Shown here: positions 22,001-34,000 of the stretch, in pieces
How the letters are laid out: each line of letters begins with the position of its first letter
How positions within the stretch are numbered: position 1 is the stretch's first letter
Source: Pseudoips prasinana
Taxonomy: Eukaryota; Arthropoda; Insecta; Lepidoptera; Nolidae
Direction: 5' to 3'
DNA: 64,000 nt
Assembly (NCBI GenBank): GCA_951640165.1
Contig: OX621242.1
Location: 18,779,501-18,843,500, forward strand
Notes under the pieces: model-generated
Seen by the model: only the letters and a program-made list of their open reading frames with translations
Told to the model about the DNA's origin: nothing
Database searches by the model: none
Made by a program: the position numbers and the translations under genes

Positions 22001-25000
22001 ATTTTCCAAGCTAGTGGCTCTGCTGAGTTTAATACACGTTTTCCTAATTAATATGTTCAGAGTTAAATATCTAACTGGACCCCTGATACACAACCTACGG
22101 ACCCTAGATACAAACAATATGTAGTAAAAATATAGCTAAAATTTAAAATTACGATAATTAAACCTACACATGATCCATGACAATAACTTAATTTAAGCTA
22201 GCTAAATATCTTTACTATTATAAAATAAGTCTTAATTTATTGTAAATTTTTCCTACAATCCATGTACCTAAATATCTATACATACCTAGAAATAATTATA
22301 AATTAATTAATTATATATTACTACAAACATGTTCTGATTATTTACAAGTGAGTTAAAGTCCTTTTTTACTAAGAAACTTTTTTACCGAAAAACCTTTTTT
22401 TATTTAATTTTATTTATTTTACCCCTAAGAGGTCCATGGACCTTACTTTAAGAAACCCTAAAAAGATGAGGATTCGTGTTCTTTCGTGAGCACATGTGAC
22501 GTCATAAATACAATGCCCGGAATAGATTTTTAACCTTGAATTCACTTTTGTTATTAGAGTGTAAATTGACATCCAAATATTCTGGTCCATTCTTTCCATT
22601 TGCAGGTTGCTATGGTGTATCAGATACAGCCAGTGAATCAAGTACAGTCAGTTCCGCGTCCACGGAGCCTTGGTTTTGTGAAGCTTGTAAAGCAGGCGTT
22701 ACTGATCCCAACTGTGAACTCTGTCCCAATAAAGGTAACATTATACACACTAGCAACTATTACTAGTATCTAAGGCGAATCGCCCACTACACCGCATCAC
22801 GCAGCATAGCGCGGGAGTGCGTATATAGATAACACGCGTAGTGCAACACACAAAAAACGCATTCACGCGCAGTGTTGCAGATCACGCGCCTACAGGCAAA
22901 GAACACGTATCCTCCCCGTGGATCCGAAGACCCAAGGCGTGCGTGATTTTGACAGGGCTACTAGAAGTACTATATCGATATCAATCGACTTATATTCGCA
23001 ATTGAAAGTTGTGAAGCAATTTGATATATGATTATACAAAAACCAACCAGATAATATAACTGCAGCATCCTGAATGAGTTCTAAATGACAAACAATGGTC
23101 GGCAAGATATGAAATAAGTCCTCTAGGCTACCGCATGACTATACTGCAGCTCCGCGGGTTTGATTGGAGAAATCTGCATGATGATGCGATCTGCACTTCC
23201 TCACCCGCACGCGGCATTCTATCGTCATGCACCCCGGAGCGTAGCGCGGGGTAGTGTGCAAATTGCCTATTCGATAATATCGTTGGTCTAGCGGTAGCGT
23301 GTTCAACCGTAGATAATGAGGTCCTGGGTTCAAATCACGGGTTCAATCTCGGGTCGAGCCAAGTCATTTTGGGATATTTCCGTAAGAAAAATTTCTCAAT
23401 ATCAACCCGAAGTCGATAACCCCGTGCCTTGGACAGCATGCAAAACCGTCGGTCCTGTACCTGACCTCTTTCCGGTTATGTCGCTGGTTATTGGACCATG
23501 ACTAATGGAATTGAAAGTGCCCTGTTTTTGCACACACACTTGAGCACTATAATATATCCTGCGCAGTTGGCTAGTCTTCATTGAGAGTGGCCGTGGTAGC
23601 TGAAATTCGGCGTGGAGGATATGTTTGTTATTAATCACATTACAAATTAAAATTATATGGAAGTAAATGCATTTAAATTTTCTTCTATAAACTTGGTCTG
23701 TTGCTAGTCTTAAAATACTAAGAAACATTGGATTTTATGGAAAATTATTCTTTATGTTACTTATTTTAGGTGGAATTTTCAAGGAGACTGAAGTTGGAGC
23801 TTGGGTCCATCTAGTATGTGCACTGTATGTACCGGGAGTTGCTTTTTCGGAGGTGAGGACTATTAAGAAGTTTCCTAAAACCAGATGTAAAGAAATGTTA
23901 ACACTTAAAACGTTGTTTTTTCTAGGTGGAGCGTTTATCCGGCGTAACTTTATTCGAGATGGCATACTCCCGTTGGGGCGCCCGCTCCTGCGCGTTGTGT
24001 GAAGACGCGACGCTAGCTCGGACCGGCGTTTGTGTGGGCTGCGACGCGGGCCTGTGTAAAACTTTCTTTCATGTTACATGGTAATATCATTTATTGTATA
24101 TATAATATATATATTATATAGATTACTCGTGAGAGCTTGTATCTGTATTACTAAGTTATAAATTAGACCCGCAGAGCAAATACATTATAAATTACTAATT
24201 AAAAAACCTTAGAATTCTTCTTTAATCTAGGATTTTTTCTAGTTAAATATTCTTAGTAAATAATAAATTGTTTACTTTTATGTTCAAATGCGGCCGCTCG
24301 CGTTTGCAACCGTGTGGACTTTCTTTAAACCCTCCTAATTGGGTTCTGTCCATTCTTAGATGGCGTGCCTATTTTAGCTTCGTCGGTCAAGTAGTTTTTG
24401 ACCGTACGTGTGGCGCAGCGGTTAAGACAATCGCCTCGCCACTATTTGTGTGACCCATAAATAGTTCAGAGTCTGGAAGTAATTTTGGTCCGTCAATTTT
24501 GTTTGTAAAGTACCCCGCGACACAGGGATTCAATTCCCTAATGCGGGTGTAGTCTTTTGATTAAAAATAACTTGTGTTCAGTTGGTGGGAATGAAACATT
24601 TCGCTATATATTAACCAGCAACTGTAACATTGGTGACATAGAGAAACTTCCCTAGTTGAGATGCTTCTAGAGCAAGGCAAACGCAATACACCAACTCAAT
24701 TAAATGTTGCTACCGGTTAGCGCTACCAGAGGCAGGTGTATAATTTTTCAAATTTAAATATTTAACATATGGACGCTGCAGCATTCGACCGATAAAATAA
24801 ACAACTATGACACATTCCGTTTATACTCCATTGAAAGGTTAAAAATTGCATTCATCCATAACAGACTTACACACTTCAGACACTAATTAGAGTGCATTGA
24901 AATTGTGAAATTCTCACTCTATTTTTTGTGACGGGCATTAAAACTAGTACTTTTCCGTAGTGGTCAAAGAGCGGGTCTGCTAGCCGAGGCACATACAGAA

Positions 25001-28000
25001 GAAGCGGAACAGGCTGATCCTTTCTACGCACATTGCAGACTACATTCGGATAAGACATTTGTAAAAAAGCGCAAGAGAAATTGGCTCGCCTTGCAGCTAC
25101 GAACAGAAAAAAGGTACAGTAATAAATTAATAACTAGCATTATTTTGATAGCGTGGCAGTTTAGACTGAAGTCTCTGATTGAAATGTCAATCTGAGACAT
25201 GAATCTATACAAATTTCCGAATCTCCCATCATTACAATCTCGAGTATTACAGAATCGGAGCTTACAAATGCAACTGTGAACATATGATTCGGCCATGTTT
25301 TCAGAAATGAAGCCAATTGATGGCAAGATTGGTAAATCCCAGTTCTTGTTAGATCCTCGCTGGACGTAAAATAAAGTGATTTTCAATTGAGATTTATGCC
25401 ATCCAGACCAGACATATTCCTTAACCCACGAAATCTAAAACGCGTTGTGCTCATAGAGCTTACGCACCGTGGGAAACCAACATCCCTAAAGATCACGCGT
25501 TAAATTTTTGTTTCTTGTTAATTCATTTGTTAAGGCAATACTTGTTCGTTAACAAGTATTACGCCTTAACAAATGAATTAACCAGAAACGGCTTTGTGGT
25601 TCATTCATAGGCCGTGGAAGTGGGTGTGGGTATACCAGCAAAATCCCTCTACAACCTATTAAAAGACTTGGGATTATAAAGAACTTCCGTAAGGTCTATA
25701 TTAGAACGAGTAGGCATTATTGGAATCATACCAAATTTGGGAAGGGGGGAACACTGAGAGATAGAGAAGCTGAGCGTTGATGCATCACAGGGCGCCTCCT
25801 TAAACCTACATCTGAGTCACAAGTCTTAGACTCTGTCGAGTCTTCCCTCCTCTACCACGCGATGGACCCGGTTTCCGCATGATGAATCCATGGAGTACTA
25901 AGAATTAGGTGTTCTAACTTATATATATATATGTTCTTGATTTTAAACTATTATAACGGGGATGAAATAATCGAATACGACTATCTGACTAATAAACACA
26001 TCAAAATAATCATTAGTTTAATTTTTTTGTTATTTTTCTAGAAAAATGGAGTTACAAAATAATCTAAGTTCAGATGAGAGATTAAGGATTCAGCGCAAAC
26101 TACTTAAGTACAGAAAGAAGTATTTGGCACAAAAAGAAAATAGGAATCCTCCATGGGGTAAGGAAAAACATAAAATTTATTAGTTATGAACTATCCTGTC
26201 AAAAACTGATCGACGCGGACTGGTTTATTTGAAACCTCGTACACTACTCCATTGACTCACGGAGTGTGCAAGAATAATGATATTCAATAGACGACATTAA
26301 CTTAGGTTAATTTACCACAATTTGAAATAAAAATGCAATATTATATACATTGTTAACATAAACATGGCAATTGAAACAAGAAGCTAACGTGGAAGACTAG
26401 ATTTAGAAAAAAAAAATTAATACTTTTTTCTTCTGTGGGAGATAAATAGTTTTCTCCAAGTTTCGATTTAAGAGCAGCCAGGGTACCGAATTCGGTTGTC
26501 TATCTTACTTAACTTACAATTATTTTTGTATGTTTTCAGTTCCAACACAGAAAATGGCTCGTATGTTGTTCAGCAGTGCTTCTGCAATGAGAAAATTTCA
26601 GCGCAAGGCTGAATGTATGGGTATAGATACACATGCACTGGAGTTCCAAGACGCTCAGGTAACATTAAAATTACATTACAATTTCGAATTAAATTTTTAT
26701 CTCATAAATCATAATCTCTAAACTTAATACAAGCTAGCTAAATATCATTACTATTATAAATTTTATAAATGAATTCATACAATCTGTGTACCTAAATATC
26801 TATACTACATAATTGTACCTAGACATAATTATGTATACTTAACTATATTACTACAATCATTTTCTGACTTATTAAAAGCGCTTTTTTAAAGTCTACGTTA
26901 ATAAAACTTTTATTTAATTTATTTATTTATATTAATATGCATTTTAATATCATAAATCTGAAAAAACACCTTTTGTTATATTTTCGGTTTAAGATCTTTA
27001 TTTCCCATAAGAATTACAATATTTCACTAAATGAGAAAATATACATAACTAAACATTTAAATTATAAGTATACAGAATTATTAATTACTTACTTAATTTA
27101 GATAATCCAACTATTAAATAAATTATTATTAAAAATTTTTCATTTTCCACGCCTAAATCATTTTTTTATCCTGCGGAGAATATAGGCTACTTTTCACACT
27201 GGTTGGGCAGAAGTCTGCACAATAAAATGTGGTTTACACGGCAGATTATAAATTTTGGCTCACATTACATTTACATAATCATTAATTATCATTAACTTAA
27301 CAATCTCCGAATCTTTATCCTATTTATGTGGGTTCCGGAATTTCCCTTTGAAGTTAAGGAATTCTGAATTTACCTATTTGTTTTCAGATGGCGGCATTAA
27401 AAGATGTGTCTCGTCGTTGGCACGTGCCCCCCGCATTCTCGGTTGAGTTCGTCGGATATTACTTGGAAAGGAATACGCGAGTGACGTCACTACGCCAATC
27501 TCTTGAGCGACTCACTAAAGAAAATGAGAAGCTTTTGGCTGAAGATGATCAACTACGATTGGATTATGATGAGGTAATTTAAATTATCATCATGTCAGCC
27601 AAAGAACCTCTATTGTTGGACAAAACCCTCCCCAAAGACTGGGGGGATATGCCATTATCGTCACGCTTGGCAGACGGGTTGGCGATCGCAGTTTGATGGT
27701 CATAGTTCACAGGAAAATGCTGCCGCCCGTTCTCTGGTAGGTATTCCTTCGGTCGATTTCTATGGCCCCCACGGAATGAGAAGGGATGATGATATTCTAT
27801 GCCGTCACCATATGCCAATTTTAAATTTATAACCATTAAATTATTATTACACATACATACATACATAGACTCACACCTGTTTCCCAGAGGGGTAGGCAGA
27901 GACAACGGATTTCCATTTGTCACGATCTTTGCATACTTATTTTGCCTCGATTACTGTCATCACATTCTTCATACATGCTCGCCGGTTTCAAATTATTATT

Positions 28001-31000
28001 CTAGGTAGATAATTATAATAGGTCTAGAGATAATAACAGAGCCATACCAATACCATTCCATGGGTGCCCTAAAAGGCGACTAAGTGATACACCAGGTAGT
28101 CTGGCAGCAGTGCCATACTGCGGTCGGCAACTCGCATGCCAAACGCGGCGACTACGGCAAACCCCTCCAAATGGCAACGTTATAGAAACCTTTGGAGTAG
28201 GCATATGTCCAGTAGTGGGCGATATCAGGCTGATGAGGAAATTATTATTATTAAAATCAGTCTTCTTCGGCCGCAACAAAGTGTAAAGGTGTGTGTGTGT
28301 GTAAAGGGATTAAGTTGCTGGTATGATCACCAGCTCGAATTGTTAATATTGGTATTGTAACAGATATTGTTGTCCAATTTCTACGATATCTTATAGTGTA
28401 CCTTTCTAGGCATCACAAGAGAACACAGGTGCATTGGCAACTTTAACATCGACAAGACAGTCCTTGCAAAAGATATACGACGCGATCATCGCCTTGTGTC
28501 CCAAGAAGACTGCGCCAGCTATTTTGGAGGATAAGCCATTGCTTCCGCCCGAATTACCCAGATCTACGCCTAAAGTTACACCGCAGCAGTTACAGAAACG
28601 GTAATGTATCCTTCCACTCAACTCTATACCTTTACTAAAAGTAGCTTTAGCTGAAGGGCATTAATTAAAAAATCAGAAGTTAGCAGTAGTTTTGCCATAG
28701 AATTGAAAGAAATTCTAAATTAATTCGTAAAATATACCTCCTTCATTTAATATCAAACATTCCCACGTTTACCATCAAATCCGGGGTACATTCATTAAAA
28801 AATTCAGAAACTTTCTACTTAGTGAGCAGTAATTTTGCCATGGTATTGAAATAAAATCTTAGAGTAAAATATCATCGCTTAATTTAAACTTAAAAATAGG
28901 AAATCATAAATTTAATCTTCCGGCGGGTCTCGAACCTCTAGTAATCCTGGGTAAACGCTCTGCTTTTAGCTACGAACGATACACACTGGCAGATCAAATT
29001 TAAGATTCCCCTGCTAACACCCTTTCAGAGGCTACATTTGGGCTAAAAGTAAAGTTGATTCATTACATTTATTTATTAAACAAGGTTTCCAAAGTCAAAA
29101 CTTTCGTGGTCATACCCAAGCATTATAATATATTAAATGAACCCAAATTGGATTCCAAAGCATTTATTTTGAATTATTTGATATAAGTATACTGTTCACA
29201 ATGTAAAAACGCGCACATGTAAATTACGTACAACGTTTTTACATCTTCTACGTACTTTATTCTGATTAATCTGAGATACTTAAATTTTTAACGTGTGTAC
29301 AGTTGAATTATTAAACTTCTGGGTGTCTCCACAAAGTATTAGCTTGTTGAGGTGTTGGCGTATTATGGTAGCGATTTGAAAGATTGATAACGGTCTTGCA
29401 CTCGACAGCTTCTAAGATTGAACTAATTTAAAATAGAAACTCTTAAATTAAGTTTTAGTAACGTTTGAGTTGTGGTGTGCGAGACCGACCTTTTCACCTT
29501 ATTTCCATTAGATTTTGATTCATAAAGTCAATCGATAATTAAGGCATTGATCGTGATGTACAGACGCCAGCACATCAAGCTACCCCAATCGGTCAAATTT
29601 CCCCAATTGAAAGTGAACCTTATGCTTTTGTGATACAAGTTGAAAATGTATAAAAGTAATTTGACAGATTGGTGTATCTGGATGTGCTGGCCTCTGTACA
29701 TTAGCTATAAAGCAGAGGGGGTTAGGCCTAAGTCACCGGTCATCGTGATCGTCGTTAAAGTAGATGAAGGTTAATAAAAATGACTAAATCATTCGTTCAA
29801 TCGGCTTCAACGTTGAAATCGATTCCGGACCATTTATGACGTCACATGTGCTCATAGAGGCCGATTGAACAAATGGTTTAGTCATTTTCAATCTTGCCTG
29901 GTGGCTTAGGCGGTAGCCCCCCTGATCTTCATAAAGTCTTCTAAAGTTCATACGAGTCTAAATCGACGTCGTATAGTATGTTGTAAATATTGAATGACAG
30001 TGATTTGTAACATTTAGACCGGTCTCAGACGTAAGTAACTCTATAGCTATTGAAACTGGAGTTACAATATTATTAACTCATCTGATAGTAAAAATTTAAC
30101 TGGGTTATTGGAGCTAGCGATTTACAACGTCTGTGACCGGTCTTTTCATCATTTTCCATTAAATTTGGAGTCATAAAGTAAAACGTAATACAAATGACTG
30201 TATAGCGGGTCGGCCAGCAGGTCTATGTCTGTACCCACCGCGGCCGCACTTAAGATGGGCGTTGGTTTTCCTCTTAGCGACAATCCGGACGCTCGCCAAG
30301 GAAAAGTTTTGTCAACTGAAGGTAAGTATTCTTTTTTCAATATATAATTACTTTTTATGGACAAACGACGTAGCTGTACATAAAATATCCATCTCATATT
30401 ATTATAAGGTTCATATTTATAAATCAAAATTAACACCTGTGCCTAACTTTGGAAGGGTTCCTACTGCCCCTCATTATTTAATCATAAATTAAGTATGGAT
30501 CTTTGTTGTAAGTTTGATTTGGGCTTTGACAAATATGGAATTACGACCCTCTGTTTAGAAAACATAATCATCATGTCAGCCGAACGACATCCACTGCTGG
30601 ATATAGACCTCTCCCAAAGATCTTCTCAATTGCTGGTCTTGCGCTACCCCTGCATCCAGTAGTTTTAAGCGAGCCCACAAAATCTTCGATCCATCTTGTA
30701 GGGAGGCCTGTCTACGCTGGTCTTCCGGTTCGTGGCCACCAGAACCCTTCTGCTTCAGCGGCCGTTGGTTTTATTCGGTGTTTCTACACATCTAGTGTGG
30801 CAACACACACTGGTTGGGGAGTTTCGGCTTGAGGCACTGCGGCATATCGGTCAAGAAAATGTTACGAAGCTTCCCGAACCAAGTACTCTTTATTCTGTGC
30901 CCGAACACTGCACAGTCGAGCTGGATTTGATGATTGACCTTTTCCTAGAAATTGGACCTACCTAATTGGATGTCCTTAATAATTTAGTTCTCAACAACTT

Positions 31001-34000
31001 CGTGTACAAAAAGCTCTAACCTTCACTGGAGTGGGTGCATCATGTAGGTACATTCGGCATAATTTTCGTCTTGTCTTATCCATTTTCATTTTCGGACCCA
31101 CTTGTTGAGAGGCTACTGATGTCATCGGGCCTTGCACCAAGGCGTATAAAACAAAACTTCTGTATTATAACATTCAACAAAATGTAATCAATAATTTCGT
31201 ATTAGAATATATATCATTAGTTTCATCATTGTCATCTCATCGTCATCTAACAAAGAGATGAAGTAATTTTGCCGACAGAAAAATCTGTTTTTATCGACAA
31301 AGAATTTTCCATGCCCACATAATACAGCCATATAAAAGAAAATTGGAACGGCACGAAAACAAATGAAGAATAATATTTTTTGAGTAATGACATAGCTATA
31401 TTGCAATAATTAATTTGGATTTGGGATTCGATCTACCCTATCCTATATTAAAATCGGCAATTGCTTAGGTAGGTAGTTACAAATATATCTATGAAACTCC
31501 GAGCAGGGCTAGTATTGATCTATGTTGTGTTCCCAGCGACTACGGGCGCGTTGGCGGGCCGTGAGTGTGCCATGTGCGGGCGTAGCAGCGAGCGCCATCT
31601 CATGGCGGCGTGCGACACGTGCCACCACCACTACCACCTACACTGCTTGAAGCCGCCGCTGCAGCGACCGCCCAAGAAGAGCAAGCTGTATGGATGGTAA
31701 GTGTCAGTGTTAGTATGTACAGCGACCGTCACAGGCTAGCATTATTACCATCTGCACTGCCTTAAGCCGCTGCTGCGACGTCCGCCCTAGGAGAGCTAGA
31801 TCTATTGATGCTGATTGTTGGTAGTATGTACAGAGAGCGACACGTTCAGTCAACGGCTAAACTAGATAATCAAAATCGCATATTCGATAACCTACTTATT
31901 ATTGTAAATTGTGTCCAAATGATCCCTGATCGTTTGTAAACCCAAAACCTATCGCCCGTTTTTGATTACCTAGCTACTTTTTCCGTTGACTGTACCACCA
32001 CATACAACTGCGTCCTGTATATTAATTTTATCTTATGATCCCTTAAATTAAATTTATCTTATGATCCCTTAAATTAATTTTTTCTTATGATCCCTTAAAT
32101 TAATTTTATTTACGATTGCGACGATAAAAAGCGAATGAATGATAAAGTTCGACCTCCTAAAATCCTGCATTCTATATTTATTTTTCTCAGAGTTAAATTA
32201 TAAATACCCTAACATTGCCAATATCTTTAATATAAAACGTTTAAATAAATGCTTTTTGGCAGGCAATGTTCTGAGTGCGACAAAACTTCTGATTCGGAGC
32301 CTGAAGTTTTAGAAAAGAAAGTCCCTCGACGATCACGCATCCGCTACAGTAAAGACGGCGCTATCATCACTGAACCACACAGCCCCACGTCACCACCCAA
32401 GTCTGGCTCTGAGAAAACTCCCAAGCTGGATAAAATACCAAAGTTACCTGACAAGCTGACTTCAGAAAACATATCACCGATCAAAGTCACCATTAAACCA
32501 TTCGAATTTAGCAGCGATGGTAATGAGAGCTCTGAATTGAAAATGAAAAAGGACAAGAAAATAAAGAAGTCGAAACAAAAAGATCTTACATCTGTCTCCG
32601 TGGGAGAGATTGATACGCCATCTAAGAAACTCCATAAGCGTAGTTTCACTTCACCGACGCTTACGAATACACCTTTAATGTCAATAACGCCTATTGTCGC
32701 TGACAGCCCCAATGACTCCCATAACGAAAACTCAAATGCATCCACAAACCTTCCATCTACAAAACGAGACGAGCCTTTCGTACCCCAGAATCTGTCTTTC
32801 TCATCTCTTTTGGGAGAAGGAAAAGAAAGAGACAGCAAAGAAATCGAGAGTTCTATAGAAAACACTCTTGCGAATCTCTCATCTGACATTGCCACGTATA
32901 AAGCTAATAGAAAGCGTAGGAAAGAGAAGCATAGATCAAGATATTCACCGGACTTGTTGCGCTCGCCATCGAAGTCTCATAAACACAAAAGAAAGAAGAA
33001 AACCCAAGATATGGAGAATCCTGACCCTCCACATCCTAGGATTACTATCAAGGTAAATAAATCTGTAGCATGGCAGAGTTTTAATGCTGCCAGTACAAAA
33101 CTGACCTGTCAAAACTTTGTTTAGTTACCTTCTAATATGTAAGGTGTTTAAGTTAGAAGTGTATGTTTGTTTTAATTATAACAACTCTTAGTAATTTTGG
33201 CTGTTGAAAATATCCCATATAAAGTTAGTTTTATTTTTGAGCAATTTCTGTTACGTGATTTTGATTACCCTTATATTAGTGCCCAAGTAATTCGAATAAA
33301 TTTATTTTCAATCAGCTTTACTAAGTTACACAGTATACACGAATCCCACAAAACGACATTTTGACAGGTTTAATACGTAATCCAAATTGCTAGAAGACAA
33401 GTGTAATGCAGTGAAAGATTCATTTTTTATCAAACAGAGCCATCTGTAAATAGCATGATAAAACACGGTAATAAGATAACTAAGTATATAAAATTCTCAT
33501 TTTAGATCAAACCAATTCCGAAGCCAGATGGGTCTTTGGATACTCAAATGTTCTACGTGCCCACAGACAGCAATGATGGACCACCTCCTGTCATTATCAA
33601 GAAAATATCGAAGGTAATTTACATGACTATTAGGAAAAAATTAAAACAGAACTGCTGGTAATTTAGAAATTATAGATTAGTTTTTGAGTTATTATATATT
33701 TTGCTCCATATAAATTTTATGTTTTCAGTGTGTTTCAGTTGTGGTTTTAGTTTTTTGTGTAAGATGTATATATTTTTATGGTGTGGCAATTTAGGCTGAA
33801 CTGCTCTACATCTTAATAGTACACAGTCCCGTATTAAAGTGCGTTATCCCGTAGCCTTTTGATAACCTATTTTTTACTTTTCATAATAAGGTTATTTTGA
33901 AAAGAAAATTCTATCACTTTCAAAATAGCGATATTAAGTTTCAGGCATCTTTAAAATTACTTGTATCAAATGTATATTTAAGTGCAGAAATCGAACCCAC

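Larger units (their letters stand above)
21612..25113 (+). other. PHF14: PHF14 exons 4-8: PZP histone-binding module
   Basis: Exon 4 opens the first PHD finger (ICAGC, then [11 protein letters not shown]). Exon 5 completes it (CYGV, WFCEACK) and adds the zinc-knuckle cysteines (CELCPNK). Exons 6-8 code the extended PHD finger: [15 protein letters not shown], then [25 protein letters not shown], and FYAHCRLH at about residues 285-292. All expected Cys/His ligands are present. In the vertebrate protein this PHD1-knuckle-ePHD unit contacts the unmodified H3 N-terminus. Introns 4 to 7 are filled with repeats, yet exon sequence is unbroken, which argues for strong constraint. Confidence 0.92.
26042..30321 (+). 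other. PHF14: PHF14 exons 9-13: helical middle region
   Basis: Exons 9 and 10 are rich in Lys, Arg, Gln and Leu ([32 protein letters not shown]), matching the vertebrate segment with SSASAIRKL. Exon 11 (27388-27573) contains [11 protein letters not shown] followed by a heptad-like stretch ([18 protein letters not shown]), a likely coiled coil at about residues 430-455. Exon 12 continues the helix and ends in a Pro-rich patch. Exon 13 (30278-30321) is only 44 nt; it was placed because it is the only GT-AG segment found that links the phase 2 end of exon 12 to the phase 1 start of exon 14. Confidence 0.82.
31537..33052 (+). other. PHF14: PHF14 exons 14-15: PHD finger and Lys/Ser-rich region
   Basis: Exon 14 (31537-31696) encodes [19 protein letters not shown] and [11 protein letters not shown]; the closing W is split over the junction, and exon 15 starts QCSEC. 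This gives a complete C4HC3 PHD finger at residues 544-592. Exon 15 is the longest (790 nt) and codes a low-complexity tail: basic [12 protein letters not shown], repeated Lys/Ser blocks ([32 protein letters not shown]) and many Ser-Pro or Thr-Pro pairs. These look like nuclear localisation and phosphorylation-prone sequence, which is inference. Confidence 0.9.

Noticed and set aside
23278..23350. Possible tRNA gene (TGGTCTAGCGGTAGCG)
   Set aside because: A and B boxes belong to a SINE repeated elsewhere in the window; acceptor stem pairing is missing.
30732..30965. 77-codon sense open frame in PHF14 intron 13
   Set aside because: It lies opposite a decayed antisense RTE fragment and is explained by it.
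32022..32110. CRISPR-like spaced repeat
   Set aside because: Units are directly adjacent without unique spacers, and the genome is eukaryotic; it is a simple tandem repeat.
32344..32895. Antisense 183-codon open frame in PHF14 exon 15
   Set aside because: It mirrors the Ser/Lys-rich coding of exon 15; the sense frame fits the gene and its splice sites.
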